From contig NZ_CP073078.1 in NCBI RefSeq assembly GCF_018135625.1, positions 2,016,501 through 2,080,500 on the forward strand: 64,000 bases of DNA, written 5' to 3'. Shown in pieces: positions 39,888 to 48,462 of the stretch. Numbering within the stretch: the first letter of the stretch is position 1; each line of letters begins with the position of its first letter. The notes under the pieces are model-generated. The model saw nothing but the letters and a program-made list of their open reading frames with translations, was not told the DNA's origin and made no database searches. The translations under genes and the position numbers were made by a program. This stretch comes from Phenylobacterium montanum (GTDB lineage: Bacteria > Pseudomonadota > Alphaproteobacteria > Caulobacterales > Caulobacteraceae).

Positions 39888-42011
39888 ATGCGTCCTGTCG
39901 TCCGCCTCGCCCTGGCCCTCGCCCTGGGCGCCGGCGTCCTGACGATCAAAGCGGTGAGCGGCGCCCAGACCCCATCGCCCGCCGCACCGGCGCCCCCTCC
40001 GGCGCCGGCCACGCCCGGCAGGGCCTATTCCGGCGCTCCGGCCGCCGTCGTTGCGCGCGCGCTGGAGACCCGGCCCCGCGAGCCGGCCTTCCGCCCAGCG
40101 GCGCCGCCGGCGCCTGAGCCAGGGCCTGGACAAAAACTGACCCCCGGTCAGCCGATCGCCCAGGCGCAGCTGGAGGCCTTCGTCGATGGCGTGGTCGGCG
40201 AGGCCATGGCCCGCGATCACATCGCCGGCGTCTCGGTCGCAGTGGTGCAGGACGGCCAGGTGGCCATGAAAAAGGGCTACGGCTTCGCCGGTCCCGGCCG
40301 CCGCGTCGATCCCGACCAGACCCTGTTCCGCCTGGCTTCGGTGTCCAAGACCTTCACCTGGATCACGGTGATGAAGGATGTCGAGGCCGGCCGCATCCGC
40401 CTGAACGCGCCGGTGAACCTGTTCCTGCCGGAAAAGCTGAAGGCGCCGGACCAGGGCTTCAAGCGCGACATCATGGTCCGCGACCTGATGAGCCACTCGG
40501 CCGGGTTCGAGGACCGCTCGCTGGGCCAGCTGGTGGAGGAGGACCCGGCCCAGGTGCGGCCCCTGTTCGAATACCTGCGCCAGGAGCGGCCGCGGCGGGT
40601 GCGCGAGGCCGGGGCCATGCCGGTCTATTCCAACTATGGCGCCGCCCTGGCCGGCGAGGCGGTGTCCTACGTCGAGAACCGGCCGTTCGCGGATGTTGCC
40701 GAGGCCGAGATCTTCCGCCCCCTGGGCATGAACCACACCACCTTCCGCGAGCCCTACCCCGCTCGCCCCGACCTGCCCGCGCCGATGTCGAACGCCCTCG
40801 CGGGGGACCTTTCACCCGGCTACCGGTGGAACGAAGGCCGGTTCGAGCGCCAGGCCACCGAATATCTCAGCCAGGCCGCGCCGGCCGCCAGCGCCTCGTC
40901 CACCGCAGGCGACATGGCGCGCTACATGCTGATGATCCTAAACGACGGCCAGCTGGACGGGGTCACGGTCTACGGCCCCGACACGGCCAAGGGCTTCCGC
41001 ACGACCCTGCAGACATCCTCTCCTGGGGTCGCGGGCTGGGACGACGGCTTCCAGGAATTCTCGCTGCCCGGCTTCCGCGGCCTCGGCCACCGCGGGGATA
41101 CGCTGTGGTTCGAGAGCGCCATGGTCACCGTCCCCGACCTCAGGCTCGGTGTGTTCGTCGTCGGCAACACCGACACCGCGGGCCGCCTGACCCGCCAACT
41201 GCCCGGCCTGATCGTCGGCCATTTCTATGGGCCGCCGACGGCCGAGCCGGCGCCCGGCTCGCAGGCCCTGGCCGACGACGCCCGCGCCTATGCCGGAACC
41301 TATCTCAGCAACCGCCGCCCCTATGGCGGCCTCGGCAAGTTCGCCGCCATGCTGTCCAACGAAATGAAAGCGTCGGTGACGGCCGACGGCCATCTCCTGA
41401 CCACCCGCGACGGCGAGACCCAGGCCTGGGCCCCGCAGGGCGACAGCGGCCGATTCCAGGCCCTCGAGGGAACCGAGATCAGCGCCTTTCAGACCGAGGG
41501 CGGCCGCGCCGTGCGCTGGTTCGAGCCGGACGGCGGCGGCGCCTATGACCGGGTCGGTCCCCTGATGCAGGCGCCGACCCTGGCGATCCTGGCCTTCCTG
41601 ACCTTCGCCGCCTCGGCTGCAACCCTGGCCGGCCAGTTCCTGCGTGACCCGCGCGAGTTCCGCCAGACCACCAGCCAGGGCCGCGCGCACCTCTTGCAGG
41701 CCTCCATCGCCACCCTGTGGCTGGTGATGTTCGTCAACGCCGCCGCCTGGCGTTTCCGCGCGCCCGACCATGCGTCCCTGATGCTGCACTGGCCGGGGCC
41801 GTTCCTCCTGATCGCCTCGGCCAGCGCCCTGGTGGCGACGGTGATGACCCTGGTGACGGTGATCATGCTGCCGTGGGTCTGGCGTGGCGGGCGGCGGCTG
41901 GACAGCTGGTCGGCCGGCCGCAAGCTGGCCTTCACCTTCACAACCCTGCTGTTCGTCGCCTTCTCTGTGGTGCTGGGCTTCTGGGGCGCGCTGGAGCCCT
42001 GGAGCCGGTAA
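39888..42011 (+). CDS. membrane-anchored beta-lactamase-fold serine hydrolase
   Basis: A 707-residue protein with an N-terminal signal, a Pro/Ala-rich linker, and a beta-lactamase/DD-peptidase domain (class C or AmpH-like). The SxxK is SVSK in LFRLASVSKTFTWI, and the tyrosine motif is YSN in MPVYSNYGAALAG. C-terminal hydrophobic helices (APTLAILAFLTFAASAATLAG, LLQASIATLWLVMFVNAAAW, GPFLLIASASALVATVMTLVTVIMLPWVW, KLAFTFTTLLFVAFSVVLGF) anchor it in the membrane. Such proteins are often peptidases or esterases, not antibiotic-resistance enzymes. ATG 39888 has GGAG 7 bases upstream. Confidence 0.85.
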   Translation: MRPVVRLALALALGAGVLTIKAVSGAQTPSPAAPAPPPAPATPGRAYSGAPAAVVARALETRPREPAFRPAAPPAPEPGPGQKLTPGQPIAQAQLEAFVDGVVGEAMARDHIAGVSVAVVQDGQVAMKKGYGFAGPGRRVDPDQTLFRLASVSKTFTWITVMKDVEAGRIRLNAPVNLFLPEKLKAPDQGFKRDIMVRDLMSHSAGFEDRSLGQLVEEDPAQVRPLFEYLRQERPRRVREAGAMPVYSNYGAALAGEAVSYVENRPFADVAEAEIFRPLGMNHTTFREPYPARPDLPAPMSNALAGDLSPGYRWNEGRFERQATEYLSQAAPAASASSTAGDMARYMLMILNDGQLDGVTVYGPDTAKGFRTTLQTSSPGVAGWDDGFQEFSLPGFRGLGHRGDTLWFESAMVTVPDLRLGVFVVGNTDTAGRLTRQLPGLIVGHFYGPPTAEPAPGSQALADDARAYAGTYLSNRRPYGGLGKFAAMLSNEMKASVTADGHLLTTRDGETQAWAPQGDSGRFQALEGTEISAFQTEGGRAVRWFEPDGGGAYDRVGPLMQAPTLAILAFLTFAASAATLAGQFLRDPREFRQTTSQGRAHLLQASIATLWLVMFVNAAAWRFRAPDHASLMLHWPGPFLLIASASALVATVMTLVTVIMLPWVWRGGRRLDSWSAGRKLAFTFTTLLFVAFSVVLGFWGALEPWSR

Positions 42012-42476
42012 CTACAGCTTTTCCACACGCACTGTGATCCGCTCGCGCTCGCCCGCGAGGCGCTGGACCAGCAGCCGGGCCACCTGGCTGTCGTCGTGGA
42101 AGGCATAGCCCTTGATGGAGTCCAGGATCGCCTTGGCCAGGTTGTCCAGGTCCAGCCAGGGCGGGTCGCCCACGTGCTCCATGTCGATCTCGACCGCGAA
42201 ATCGCCCCAGGCGGGGCGCGATCCGCGCCACTCCTTACGGAAGAATTCGTAGATCAGGGGCTTGTAGTACTTGGCCTGGGTGGTCAGGCCATCGACCACC
42301 AGCTCGAGCTTTCCGCCCTCCTCACGCGCGCGGACTTTTCCACAGCCGGTCCACACCTCGCTCACAGCGCGATTCGCCGCTTCGCTGGACTCGTCAAGCC
42401 CTTCATGATTAACGGCGAAATGACAGTAAGAATGTAAGACAACTCGGAGGCGCTCCTTGGCCGTGTTGCTTTCCAA
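42012..42476 (-). CDS. RusA-like Holliday-junction resolvase family protein
   Basis: Small endonuclease-like protein. The hallmark acidic motif is present: DLDNLAKAILDSIKGYAFHDDSQVARL, with the D residues that coordinate Mg in RusA (DxDN and DD). The C-terminus (RITVRVEKL) forms the last strand. RusA proteins resolve branched DNA; most chromosomal members are phage-derived. The start is uncertain: the frame reaches TTG 42476, which would overlap the divergent antitoxin gene, while GTG 42365 gives a 117-residue form that fits the family core better. The stop directly abuts the hydrolase gene's stop. Confidence 0.75.
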   Translation of the reverse strand: MESNTAKERLRVVLHSYCHFAVNHEGLDESSEAANRAVSEVWTGCGKVRAREEGGKLELVVDGLTTQAKYYKPLIYEFFRKEWRGSRPAWGDFAVEIDMEHVGDPPWLDLDNLAKAILDSIKGYAFHDDSQVARLLVQRLAGERERITVRVEKL

Positions 42477-42678
42477 ACTAACCTCGAAGGCTCAGACCGT
42501 CATCCCGCGCGAGATCCGGGCTCAGCTGGACCTGAAGCCGGGCGATGTGGTCCGCTATCGCCACACCGACGCCGGCATCGTCATCGACAAGCTGCCGCCC
42601 GCCAACGACGACGACGCGCTGTCGGCCTTCTCGGAATGGACCTCCGGCGCCGACGACGAGGCCTGGGCCGATCTATGA
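42457..42678 (+). CDS. AbrB/MazE-type antitoxin
   Basis: A 73-residue protein with a SpoVT-AbrB domain: SKLTSKAQTVIPREIRAQLDLKPGDVVRYRHTDAGIVIDK, the swapped-hairpin DNA-binding fold. The C-terminus (FSEWTSGADDEAWADL) is acidic, as in antitoxins that bind the toxin there. TTG 42457 fits the ribosome site GGAGG 6 bases upstream better than GTG 42463. The next gene overlaps its stop, forming a toxin-antitoxin pair. Confidence 0.85.
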   Translation: MAVLLSKLTSKAQTVIPREIRAQLDLKPGDVVRYRHTDAGIVIDKLPPANDDDALSAFSEWTSGADDEAWADL

Positions 42679-43016
42679 GCGCGCAGTATCGCCCCTTCGA
42701 CGTCGTCGCCGTGGCCTTCGGCGAGGGCGCCAGCGCCAAACGGCGCCCAGCCCTGATCGTCTCCAATCCCGAGTTCGAGAAGGCCACGGGCCTCGTCTGG
42801 GTGGCCATGATCACCACCCCAGACCACGCTCGCCGCTTCGGCGACATCCCGATCAACGACCAGCGGGCCGCCGGCCTGCCGGCCACCTCGGTGGTGCGCG
42901 CCTCCAAGCTGGCCACCCTGGCGGTAGGCAAGATCAAGCGCCGCCTGGGTTCGCTCAGCGAGACCGACCGCGCCGGCGCCCGGGTGGCCTTGCGAGCCGC
43001 CGCCGGGTTTTCCTGA
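42675..43016 (+). CDS. MazF/PemK-family toxin (mRNA interferase)
   Basis: A 113-residue protein of the MazF/PemK type: RPFDVVAVAFGEGASAKRRPALIVSNPEFEKATGLVWVAMITT matches the family start, where RPALIVS carries the catalytic Arg region, and SVVRASKLATLAVGKIKRRLGSLS is the later S-V-V/A-x-x-x-K pattern. Family members cleave mRNA. The ATG overlaps the antitoxin stop (ATGA). It probably controls growth in stress. Confidence 0.85.
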   Translation: MSAQYRPFDVVAVAFGEGASAKRRPALIVSNPEFEKATGLVWVAMITTPDHARRFGDIPINDQRAAGLPATSVVRASKLATLAVGKIKRRLGSLSETDRAGARVALRAAAGFS

Positions 43017-43097
43017 ACTTCCGTCAGGTCTCCGCCTTGATCGGGCGGGCGCCCATGCTAAACCGCCGGCCGTTCAGATAGCGCCGGAGACTGCAGC

Positions 43098-44489
43098 ATG
43101 GCCGCCACCCGCACCGAAACCGACACCTTCGGCCCGATCGAGGTGGACGCCACCCGCTACTGGGGCGCCCAGTCGCAACGCTCGCTGGGCAATTTCAAGA
43201 TCGGCTGGGAGAAGCAGCCCAAGCCGGTGGTCCGCGCCCTGGGCATCGTCAAGCGCGCCGCGGCCGAGACCAACCTGGCCCTGGGCAAGCTCGATCCGAA
43301 GATCGCGGAGACCATCGTCGCCGCGGCCCAGGAAGTGATCGACGGCAAGCTGGACGACCACTTCCCCCTGGTGGTCTGGCAGACCGGCTCGGGCACCCAG
43401 TCGAACATGAACGCCAACGAGGTGATCTCGAACCGCGCCATCGAGATGCTGGGCGGCGAGATGGGCTCGAAGAAGCCCGTCCACCCCAACGACCACGTCA
43501 ATATGAGCCAGTCGTCGAACGACACCTATCCGACGGCCATGCACGTGGCCGCCGCCGAACAGGTGGTCCACGACCTGCTGCCCGCCCTGCATCACCTGCA
43601 CGCGGCCCTCGTGCGCAAGCAGGAAGAGTTCAAGGACATCATCAAGATCGGCCGCACCCACACCCAGGATGCGACCCCGCTGACCCTCGGCCAGGAATTC
43701 TCCGGCTACGCCGCCCAGGTGGCCAGCTCGATCAAGCGCATCGAGGCCACCCTGCCCGGCATCTGTGAGCTGGCCCAGGGCGGCACTGCGGTCGGCACCG
43801 GCCTGAATGCGCCGGTCGGCTTTGCGGAAAAGGTCGCCGAGCGGATCGCCGCCATCACCGGCATCGCGTTTGTCACCGCGCCCAACAAGTTCGAGGCCCT
43901 GGCCGCCCACGACGCCCTGGTGTTCGGCCATGGCGCGATCAACGCCGCCGCCGCCGCCCTGTTCAAGATCGCCAACGACATCCGCTTCCTCGGCAGCGGT
44001 CCCCGCTCGGGCCTGGGCGAGCTGTCCCTGCCGGAGAACGAGCCGGGCTCCTCGATCATGCCGGGCAAGGTCAACCCGACCCAGTGCGAGGCCCTGACCA
44101 TGGTCTGCGCCCAGGTGATGGGTAACCAGACCACCATGACCGTGGCCGGCGCCTCGGGTCATTTCGAGCTGAACGTGTTCAACCCGGTGATGGCCTACAA
44201 CTTCCTGCAGTCGGTGCGTCTGCTCGCCGACGCGGCGGTCAGCTTCACCGACCATTGCGTCGTGGGCATCGAAGCTCGCCGCGACAACATCCAGGCGGCG
44301 CTGGAGCGTTCGCTGATGCTGGTGACGGCCCTCGCGCCCAAGATCGGCTACGACGCCGCGGCCAAGATCGCCAAGACCGCACACAAGAACGGCACCACCC
44401 TGCGCGAGGAAGCCGTGGGCGGCGGCTATGTCACCAACGAAGAGTTCGACGCCATCGTCCGCCCGGAAAAAATGATCTCGCCGGGCTGA
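43098..44489 (+). CDS. fumC: class II fumarate hydratase
   Basis: Reversible hydration of fumarate to malate in the TCA cycle. The signature [17 protein letters not shown] is in the C-terminal half. Other conserved regions are [61 protein letters not shown] and [11 protein letters not shown]. Length (463 aa) is normal for the iron-free tetrameric form. Confidence 0.97.
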   Translation: MAATRTETDTFGPIEVDATRYWGAQSQRSLGNFKIGWEKQPKPVVRALGIVKRAAAETNLALGKLDPKIAETIVAAAQEVIDGKLDDHFPLVVWQTGSGTQSNMNANEVISNRAIEMLGGEMGSKKPVHPNDHVNMSQSSNDTYPTAMHVAAAEQVVHDLLPALHHLHAALVRKQEEFKDIIKIGRTHTQDATPLTLGQEFSGYAAQVASSIKRIEATLPGICELAQGGTAVGTGLNAPVGFAEKVAERIAAITGIAFVTAPNKFEALAAHDALVFGHGAINAAAAALFKIANDIRFLGSGPRSGLGELSLPENEPGSSIMPGKVNPTQCEALTMVCAQVMGNQTTMTVAGASGHFELNVFNPVMAYNFLQSVRLLADAAVSFTDHCVVGIEARRDNIQAALERSLMLVTALAPKIGYDAAAKIAKTAHKNGTTLREEAVGGGYVTNEEFDAIVRPEKMISPG

Positions 44490-44498
44490 GAAAGCCTC

Positions 44499-44528
44499 TC
44501 CCCCTCGACGCACAGCGATCGAGGGGGA
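44499..44528 (+). terminator. bidirectional stem-loop between fumC and DUF2171 gene
   Basis: A perfect 10-bp stem tccccctcga (44499-44508) with tcgaggggga (44519-44528) and a 10-base loop. It lies 10 bases after the fumC stop and 13 bases before the convergent gene's stop. No T-run follows on either side, so it may act with other signals. Confidence 0.7.
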
Positions 44529-44541
44529 CAAGCTCTCGAGG

Positions 44542-44778
44542 TTAGTGAACCTCGCGCCACTGGCTCTTGGCGTCGTCCGCGGTGCGGTTGATCCGCACCT
44601 CATTCTCGCGCACGTCCTCGACCCAGCTCATCGGGATCAGGTGGTGCTTGAGGCCGGCGCCGAAGTCGAACTTGGCCAGTTCGATCTCGTTGCCCTTCAC
44701 GTGGTCCACGCGGCCGACGTGGTGGCCGTCGCGGCTGACCACCTCCATGTGTTCCTTGATCTGCGTGCCGTCGATCAT
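44542..44778 (-). CDS. DUF2171 family small protein
   Basis: A 78-residue soluble protein: MIDGTQIKEHMEVVSRDGHHVGRVDHVKGNEIELAKFDFGAGLKHHLIPMSWVEDVRENEVRINRTADDAK. It matches the DUF2171 family of small, beta-rich proteins related to PRC-barrel domains. These often appear near stress or transport genes, but function is unknown. ATG 44778 fits the family start; a longer frame to 44919 has no ribosome site. Confidence 0.85.
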   Translation of the reverse strand: MIDGTQIKEHMEVVSRDGHHVGRVDHVKGNEIELAKFDFGAGLKHHLIPMSWVEDVRENEVRINRTADDAKSQWREVH

Positions 44779-44901
44779 GGGTCTGTCTCCCGGTTTGGAA
44801 TTGGCCCCAGCCGAACCTGCCCTTGATAAGAACCCTTTTGCGTCTCGGAAGTTTCCCCTGCAGGGTGGGGCGAGGCCGCCTCCGCAACGAGGAGCATCGA
44901 C

Positions 44902-45486
44902 GTGCTGACTCTGTTCCATGCTCCGCGATCGCGGTCATCCCGTTTCATCTGGCTGCTGGAAGAGATCGCCGAGCCCTACGAGATCGCCTATGTCTCGATC
45001 CGCCGCGGCGACGGCTCGGGCGAGCCGGACCCGCGCAATCCGCACCCCGACAAGCGGGTCCCGGCCCTGGTCCACGACGGCGAACTCGTGACCGAATCCG
45101 CGGCGATCGCCCTCTATCTGGCTGATGCTTTCCCCGCCAAGGTCGGGCCAGCCGTCGGCGAGCCCGGCCGCGGCGCATTCTTGACCTGGCTAGCGTTCTA
45201 TGCCGGGGTGATCGAGCCGGCTATCGCCGCAAAATGGCATGGCCGCACCGAGACCGACGCCCTGGCCGCCACCGAATACGCCAGCGTCGAGCGCCGCGTG
45301 CTGCAGGCGCTGGAGGCCGGCCCCTATGTGCTGGGCGACCAATTCAGCGCTGCGGACGTGCTGGTCGCCAGCATGTTCTTTTTCAGCCGCGAGCTGTCGC
45401 CCAAGGGGCCGGCGGTCGACGCCTATCTCGCGCGCATCGTCTCACGCCCGGCCTACCAGCGGGCCCAAACCAAGGACGCGCCGTGA
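44902..45486 (+). CDS. glutathione S-transferase family protein
   Basis: Cytosolic detoxifying enzyme of 194 aa. The N-terminal thioredoxin-fold domain has LTLFHAPRSRSSRFIWLLEE (start of the glutathione site), PHPDKRVPALVHDGELVTESAAIALYLAD (the cis-Pro in VPAL and the ES motif that contact glutathione). The C-terminal domain is helical. GTG 44902 follows GAGGAG 8 bases upstream. The next small gene starts within its stop codon. Confidence 0.9.
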   Translation: MLTLFHAPRSRSSRFIWLLEEIAEPYEIAYVSIRRGDGSGEPDPRNPHPDKRVPALVHDGELVTESAAIALYLADAFPAKVGPAVGEPGRGAFLTWLAFYAGVIEPAIAAKWHGRTETDALAATEYASVERRVLQALEAGPYVLGDQFSAADVLVASMFFFSRELSPKGPAVDAYLARIVSRPAYQRAQTKDAP

Positions 45487-45662
45487 TGGCCGAGATCATC
45501 AACCTGAACCGCGCCCGCAAGGCCCGCGCCAAGGCCGAGGCCGGCGCCAAGGCCGAGACCAACCGGGCCAAGTTCGGCCGCACCAAGGCCGAGAAGGATC
45601 GCGACAAGGCCGAGGCCGCCCGCCTCGCCAAGCTCCTGGACGACACCAAGCGCGAGACGTGA
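45486..45662 (+). CDS. DUF4169 family small basic protein
   Basis: A 58-residue, very Lys/Ala/Arg/Glu-rich protein (MAEIINLNRARKARAKAEAGAKAETNRAKFGRTKAEKDRDK and onward) likely forming one helix. It matches the DUF4169 family, found across alphaproteobacteria with unknown function. Its ATG shares one base with the GST stop (TGATG), so it is probably translated with it. Confidence 0.85.
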   Translation: MAEIINLNRARKARAKAEAGAKAETNRAKFGRTKAEKDRDKAEAARLAKLLDDTKRET

Positions 45663-45666
45663 GCCC

Positions 45667-46860
45667 TTAGAGCAGCTCCACCGCTACGGCGGTCGCCTCT
45701 CCGCCGCCGATGCAGAGGCTGGCCAGGCCCTTCCTGCCGCCACGGGCCTGGAGGGCGGCCAACAGCGTAGCCAGGATGCGCGCGCCCGAGGCGCCGATCG
45801 GGTGGCCGAGGGCGCAGGCGCCGCCGTTCACATTGACCTTCTCGTGCGGCAGGGCCAGCTCCTGCATGGCGATCATCGCGACCACGGCGAAGGCCTCGTT
45901 GACCTCGAACAGGTCCACCTCGTCCACCGACCAGCCGGCGCGCTTCAGCGCCTTCTGCATCGCCGGGACCGGGGCGGTGGTGAAGAGGCCGGGCTCATGC
46001 GCGTGCGCGGCGTGGGCGGCGATACGGGCCACAGGGCTCAGGCCCAGGCGCTCGGCCACCGAGGCGCGGGTCAGCACCAGGGCCGCGGCCCCATCGGAAA
46101 TCGAGGAGGAATTGGCCGCGGTGATCGCCCCATCCTTGGCGAAGGCCGGCTTCAGCGTCGGGATCTTTGCCGGATCGGCCTTCAGCGGCTGTTCGTCCTG
46201 ACCAACGGTCTCGGTTCCCTTGCGGCCCTTGACCTCGACCGCGACGATCTCGCGGGAAAAGGCGCCGCTCTCCGTCGCCTTGCGGGCGCGGGCCAGGCTC
46301 TCGATGGCATAGGCGTCCATGGCCTCGCGGGTGAACTGGTAGTGGCGGGCGCTGTCCTCGGCGAAGGCGCCCATGAGCTTGCCGGGGGTATAGGCGTCCT
46401 CCAGCCCATCCAGGTACATGCTGTCGCTGACCACGTCGTGGCCGATGCGGGCGCCGCCGCGGTGCTTAGCCAACAGGTAGGGCGCGTTGGACATGCTCTC
46501 CATGCCGCCAGCGATGACCACATCGATGCTTCCGGCCGCGAGCGCATCGTGGGCCAGGATGGCCGCCTGCATGCCAGAGCCGCACATCTTGTTGACCGTG
46601 GTCGCCTCGACCGACAGGGGCAGACCTGCGCCCAGGGCCGCCTGACGCGCCGGGGCCTGGCCGAGGCCGGCCGGCAGGACGCAGCCCATCAGGATCTGTT
46701 CCACCGTCTCGGGCGAGACGCCGGCCCTCTCCACCGCCGCCTTGACCGCCGCTGCGCCAAGCTCGGTCGCCTTGACCGCGCCCAGGCTCCCCTGGAAGCC
46801 GCCCATAGGGGTGCGGGCATAGGAGGCGATGACGACGGGATCGGCGGCTTGGGCGGGCAT
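45667..46860 (-). CDS. acetyl-CoA acetyltransferase (thiolase)
   Basis: Condenses or cleaves acetyl-CoA/acetoacetyl-CoA. The active-site cysteine is C93 in NKMCGSGMQAA. The catalytic His is in GGACALGHPIGASGARI, and the second Cys in SLCIGGGEATAVAVE. NEAFAVVAM is also conserved. Length (397 aa) is normal. ATG 46860 (GGAG 6 bases upstream) was preferred to ATGs five residues earlier. Degradative and biosynthetic roles cannot be told apart. Confidence 0.94.
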   Translation of the reverse strand: MPAQAADPVVIASYARTPMGGFQGSLGAVKATELGAAAVKAAVERAGVSPETVEQILMGCVLPAGLGQAPARQAALGAGLPLSVEATTVNKMCGSGMQAAILAHDALAAGSIDVVIAGGMESMSNAPYLLAKHRGGARIGHDVVSDSMYLDGLEDAYTPGKLMGAFAEDSARHYQFTREAMDAYAIESLARARKATESGAFSREIVAVEVKGRKGTETVGQDEQPLKADPAKIPTLKPAFAKDGAITAANSSSISDGAAALVLTRASVAERLGLSPVARIAAHAAHAHEPGLFTTAPVPAMQKALKRAGWSVDEVDLFEVNEAFAVVAMIAMQELALPHEKVNVNGGACALGHPIGASGARILATLLAALQARGGRKGLASLCIGGGEATAVAVELL

Positions 46861-46977
46861 GGAACGCTCCATCAAGGGCTTTCGCGCTGCGTTAGCAGAG
46901 AATTCTCAGGTGGGAAGGCGCCGCCGCAACGGCAATGCGGCTTGTCATCCGTCCACGGCTCAAGCACTTTCCCTCCC

Positions 46978-47481
46978 ATGGGCCGCACCGCCGACTATTC
47001 GCACCAGGTCTGTTCCGTCGCCGCGACGCTGGAGGTCGTGGGCGATCCCTGGACCCTGCTCATCCTGCGCGACGCCTTCGCCGGGGTCCGCCGCTTCGAG
47101 CAGTGGCAGGAGAACCTGGGCGTGGCCCGCAACGTCCTGGCCGCGCGGCTGAAGAGCCTGGTCGGCCACGGGGTGCTGGAGCGGCGACCCTACAGCGAGC
47201 ACCCCCCGCGCTGCGAATATGTGCTGACGCCCAAGGGCCGCGACCTCTGGGGCGTCTTGGTCACCATGGGCGCCTGGGGCGATCGCCACGTCTATGGCGA
47301 CCGCGGCGGGCCGGTGCACTACGTGCACAAGGGCTGCGGCGAGGCCTTCGTCCCTGCCATCGTCTGCCAGGCCTGCGGGGAACCGGCGAGCGCCGGCGAC
47401 CTGGCGCGGGCTGACGGGCACACCTGCGCCACGGTGGGCGAGGTGCTGGGCGGGGCGAAGGAGCCGGCCGGGGCGGAGTGA
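46978..47481 (+). CDS. HxlR-family winged-helix regulator
   Basis: A 167-residue predicted transcription factor. The HxlR core is at residues 5-105: HQVCSVAATLEVVGDPWTLLILRDAFAGVRRFEQWQENLGVARNVLAARLKSLVGHGVLERRPYSEHPPRCEYVLTPKGRDL. After it, a C-terminal region with HKGCGE and CQACGE may be a small zinc ribbon (CxnCxxC), not usual in the family. It is divergent from the thiolase gene by about 117 bases, which makes that gene a possible target. Confidence 0.87.
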   Translation: MGRTADYSHQVCSVAATLEVVGDPWTLLILRDAFAGVRRFEQWQENLGVARNVLAARLKSLVGHGVLERRPYSEHPPRCEYVLTPKGRDLWGVLVTMGAWGDRHVYGDRGGPVHYVHKGCGEAFVPAIVCQACGEPASAGDLARADGHTCATVGEVLGGAKEPAGAE

Positions 47482-47524
47482 GGGCCCCGCTTGTGGGACA
47501 GTTTGACGAAGCGGACGGCGCCCG

Positions 47525-47857
47525 TCAGTCGAGCTTCCATTCCTCATTCAGGTAGCCGGCCTCTCGCGACCATTCCCTCATGGCCTGAGATATCTCGTCC
47601 GCCGATGAAAAGCGCCGACTGGCGGGCCAGAGCGCGTCCCCTGGAGACTCCCCCCAGACGAGGTGGACAATAGCGAACCCGCCGCCAGACATCGCGACGA
47701 CGATGTCATCGTTTGCGTCATTTCTGCCGACGACACGGATCCCCTTTTCCCAAAGCGCATGTAGCGGCGTGACTTCGAACTCCAGACGCCGCTGCAAGCT
47801 CGTCGCTTCCGTACCGGCCGACAGCTCCCTCCACGGCTGAATGAATTCGATTTCCAT
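47525..47857 (-). CDS. hypothetical protein
   Basis: A 110-residue acidic, tryptophan-rich protein (MEIEFIQPWRELSA, VVGRNDANDDIVVAMSGGGFAIVHLVWGESPGDALWPASRRFSSADEISQAMREWSREAGYLNEEWKLD). I do not recognise a family. The gene is less GC-rich at third positions than its neighbours and may be accessory. Its pattern of repeated W and D/E residues resembles small immunity-like proteins, but that is only an impression. Confidence 0.65.
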   Translation of the reverse strand: MEIEFIQPWRELSAGTEATSLQRRLEFEVTPLHALWEKGIRVVGRNDANDDIVVAMSGGGFAIVHLVWGESPGDALWPASRRFSSADEISQAMREWSREAGYLNEEWKLD

Positions 47858-47955
47858 CTCTGCAACCTACTCCGCCGAGTGGCCCTCATGAAGGCGTCGC
47901 AAATCAATCACCGCTAGGGCCGCCCGCCTCCGGCGTCAGCCGGTTGCTGTCCAGC

Positions 47956-48462
47956 TCAATCCCGCCGCACCGCCAGCCAGGTCGCCAGGTCCCAGGCGTT
48001 GCGGATCGCCACCATCAGCGCAGCCAGGAGCCCAAGCGACAGGCCAAAGGCGGCGTGGGCATAGCCCAACAGGCAGGCCACGCTGGCCGCGGCCAGGGCG
48101 GCGAAGGTCGCCGCGGGGCCGAAGCCGTACCACCAGAAGTCCGACCAGTGACTGGTGTTCTCCAGCCGCGCCATCTTCACGGCGACCGCGGCGGTGTAGA
48201 TGAAGCCCCAGGCCGACCAGGCGGTCATGACCAGCCCCGGCGCCGTGCCCTCCTCCCGCGGAACCAGGGCCAGGGCGCTGACGGCCAGGACCGAAGCCAG
48301 GTGAAACACGGTGGGGCTGGTGAACAGGCGCGCGCCGTTGTTGGTGGCCGCCGTCTGACGGCCCGCGGTCAGCGTGACGACGATGAACAACAGCCCGGTC
48401 AGGGTCGCGGCCGCCTCCGCCGTCACCTGATAGAAGCCCTGCCAGCCGTCGAACGCCATCAT
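47956..48462 (-). CDS. small integral membrane protein
   Basis: A 168-residue protein with about four to five hydrophobic helices ([99 protein letters not shown]). I do not recognise a family. Its ATG overlaps the mnmA stop (ATGA), so it is co-translated with mnmA. Confidence 0.75.
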   Translation of the reverse strand: MMAFDGWQGFYQVTAEAAATLTGLLFIVVTLTAGRQTAATNNGARLFTSPTVFHLASVLAVSALALVPREEGTAPGLVMTAWSAWGFIYTAAVAVKMARLENTSHWSDFWWYGFGPAATFAALAAASVACLLGYAHAAFGLSLGLLAALMVAIRNAWDLATWLAVRRD

